Made by a program: the position numbers and the translations under genes. A DNA stretch of 64,000 bases from Natrinema sp. HArc-T2 (GTDB lineage Archaea; Halobacteriota; Halobacteria; Halobacteriales; Natrialbaceae), in contig NZ_JBGUAZ010000003.1 in the NCBI RefSeq assembly GCF_041821085.1, forward strand, positions 248,001 through 312,000, in the 5' to 3' direction. The notes beneath the pieces are model-generated. The model saw only the letters and a program-made list of their open reading frames with translations. It was not told where the DNA came from and ran no database searches. Shown in pieces: positions 63,027 to 64,000 of this stretch. Position 1 is the stretch's first letter, and each line of letters starts with the position of its first letter.

Positions 63027-64000
63027 ATGATCAGTGCCACCCCCTCCGTGTTCGACGCGTCGCTCTCACGGTCGGGGGATGCAGGAATCGACGCGTTCGT
63101 CGACCAGCACGCCCCTGACGTCGAATACACGTACTACGGTGCCGGTAAGGTCGCGCTCCGCGACGGTCTCGCTGGCCTCGTCGAGCCCGGCGAGAACGTT
63201 CTCGTCCCCGCTTATCTCTCGCCCGCAGTCGTCGAACCCTTTTGCGACCTCGGGCTCGAGCCCCGGTTCTACGCCATCGAGGAGACGCTTGCACCCGATT
63301 TCGCCGATCTCGAGAACCGGATCGACGACGACACGGTTGCCATCATGTCGGTCAACTACTTCGGCTTTCCACAGCCCGGCCTTGAGCGGCTTGCGTCGCT
63401 GACCGACGAGTATGGCTGTTACCATATCGACGATAATGCACACGGATCGATCAGCGTTGCAGATGGGACGCTCCTCGGGACTCACGGAGATCTCGGGATC
63501 ACGACGTTACGGAAACTGCTTCCGGTTCCCGACGGTGCGATACTCTATCGTGTCGCCGACGAGGTCAAAGCGGAGTTCTCCCCGTCGCCGCTCGCTGGCA
63601 GGGCAGGTCAGGTTACAGCCACCGACTGTCGGTTCGTCACCACGTCTGTCGCCGAAACCGCCTTTGGCTCGCTCTATCGGTCGATCGAGTCGGTGCTCGA
63701 CGATGGGGCAAACGATCCGTCGTCCGTGGATCCGGGTGGCCGATACGAAGCCACCAAAGCCCCGATGTCGAAACTCACTGCGATGGTCACCGACGCCGCC
63801 GATCCGGACGCGATCCGAACTGCCCGCCGAGAAAACTACCGGACGTGGCAACAGGTGTTGGCCGACCGCGATGACATTACGCTCTTCTACGAGCGGCTAC
63901 CGGAGGGAATCAGCCCATACGAGTTTCCCGTTCGTGCGCGCGATCCGGACGCGTTTCTCACGGCGCTTCACGACTGTGGCGTCGTCGGTGCGCATACCTG
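63027..64000 (+). CDS. DegT/DnrJ-like PLP protein (3' end beyond window)
   Basis: At least 324 residues are seen from the ATG at 63027 (MISATPSVFDASLSRSGDA). The fold type I PLP layout includes YYGAGKVALRDGLAGLVEPG, VLVPAYLSPAVVEPFCDLGL, IMSVNYFGFPQPGLERLAS, CYHIDDNAHGSISVADG (Asp near the pyridine ring) and GITTLRKLLPVPDGAILYR, where the Lys in RKLLP would hold PLP. Such proteins aminate keto-sugars in surface glycans. The frame stays open to the right edge. It forms a divergent unit with the phosphodiesterase and transferase genes. Confidence 0.85.
   Translation, partial: MISATPSVFDASLSRSGDAGIDAFVDQHAPDVEYTYYGAGKVALRDGLAGLVEPGENVLVPAYLSPAVVEPFCDLGLEPRFYAIEETLAPDFADLENRIDDDTVAIMSVNYFGFPQPGLERLASLTDEYGCYHIDDNAHGSISVADGTLLGTHGDLGITTLRKLLPVPDGAILYRVADEVKAEFSPSPLAGRAGQVTATDCRFVTTSVAETAFGSLYRSIESVLDDGANDPSSVDPGGRYEATKAPMSKLTAMVTDAADPDAIRTARRENYRTWQQVLADRDDITLFYERLPEGISPYEFPVRARDPDAFLTALHDCGVVGAHT

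Noticed and set aside
1-64000. Search for insertion sequences, phage, defence or toxin systems
   Set aside because: No transposase, integrase, nuclease-defence or toxin motif was seen in any of the convincing genes. The tRNA 3' duplication is the only mobile-element trace.

Overview
This 64-kb window looks like chromosomal DNA from a haloarchaeon, probably of the Natrinema/Haloterrigena (Natrialbales) type. The signs are high GC with abundant CTCGAG, very acidic proteins, TATA boxes 25-30 bases ahead of leaderless start codons, archaeal-type S8e, CoaD, MoaC, DacZ and Orc1/Cdc6, Tat signals on secreted proteins, bacterio-opsin-activator (Bat/HTH-10) regulators, and short haloarchaeal zinc-finger proteins. 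Most of it is ordinary core and metabolic sequence. I see no IS element, prophage, CRISPR array or defence island.

Layout. 1-3.4 kb: truncated glpA, a CBS protein, msrA, an enoyl-CoA hydratase and the archaeal riboflavin reductase. 3.5-8.3 kb: a phosphate/polyphosphate block (metallophosphatase, ppk1 with an acidic N-terminal extension, DUF7511, an AbrB-PhoU regulator). 8.5-15.4 kb: rps8e, a Tat-exported protein, a malic enzyme that appears cotranscribed with a PQQ-propeller lipoprotein, coaD and a TFIIB-like cyclin-fold protein. 15.4-17.5 kb: tRNA-Leu(UAG) with a duplicated 3' end, then the dacZ-mscS pair (c-di-AMP synthesis and a mechanosensitive channel). 17.5-20.6 kb: uridine phosphorylase, DUF488, cytidine deaminase and a phosphohexomutase paralogue, a possible nucleoside-salvage group. 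20.7-25.9 kb: a complete polyhydroxyalkanoate island, phaJ(maoC)-phaR-phaP-phaE-phaC-phaB, followed by a 53-residue zinc-finger gene. 26-33 kb: nnr-moaC, an ABC exporter, a TRIC-type channel and cobyric acid synthase. 33-43 kb: small regulators, a Bat-type sensor, a Tat-exported metallopeptidase, a PhiH-like repressor, otsA-otsB (trehalose) and an M24 peptidase.

42.7-45.9 kb is a replication origin. An Orc1/Cdc6 gene is followed by 1.25 kb of non-coding DNA holding an AT-rich unwinding element and eight near-identical 20-bp ORB sequences, with a ninth ORB about 2 kb away. One ORB covers the core promoter of the orc gene. 46-50 kb: a P19-like exported protein and a SCO-thioredoxin-CcdA operon, likely for copper/thiol handling in cytochrome oxidase assembly. 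50-54.5 kb: two more HTH-10 regulators. 55.5-59.6 kb: glmS and glmM, the route to glucosamine-1-phosphate. 60-64 kb: a surface-glycan type cluster (FemAB/GNAT-like transferase, alkaline-phosphatase-superfamily hydrolase, DegT-like PLP protein).

The most interesting non-gene signals are: (1) the ORB array and its link to orc autoregulation; (2) a dispersed family of five ~80-bp intergenic repeats with conserved ends and hairpin stems that change in a compensating way between copies; (3) inverted repeats beside the promoters of phaR, the PhoU regulator and the PhiH-like repressor; (4) one symmetric TATA element shared by two divergent leaderless genes; and (5) domain additions in the PHA island (helix-hairpin-helix tail on PhaC, amphipathic head on PhaJ).
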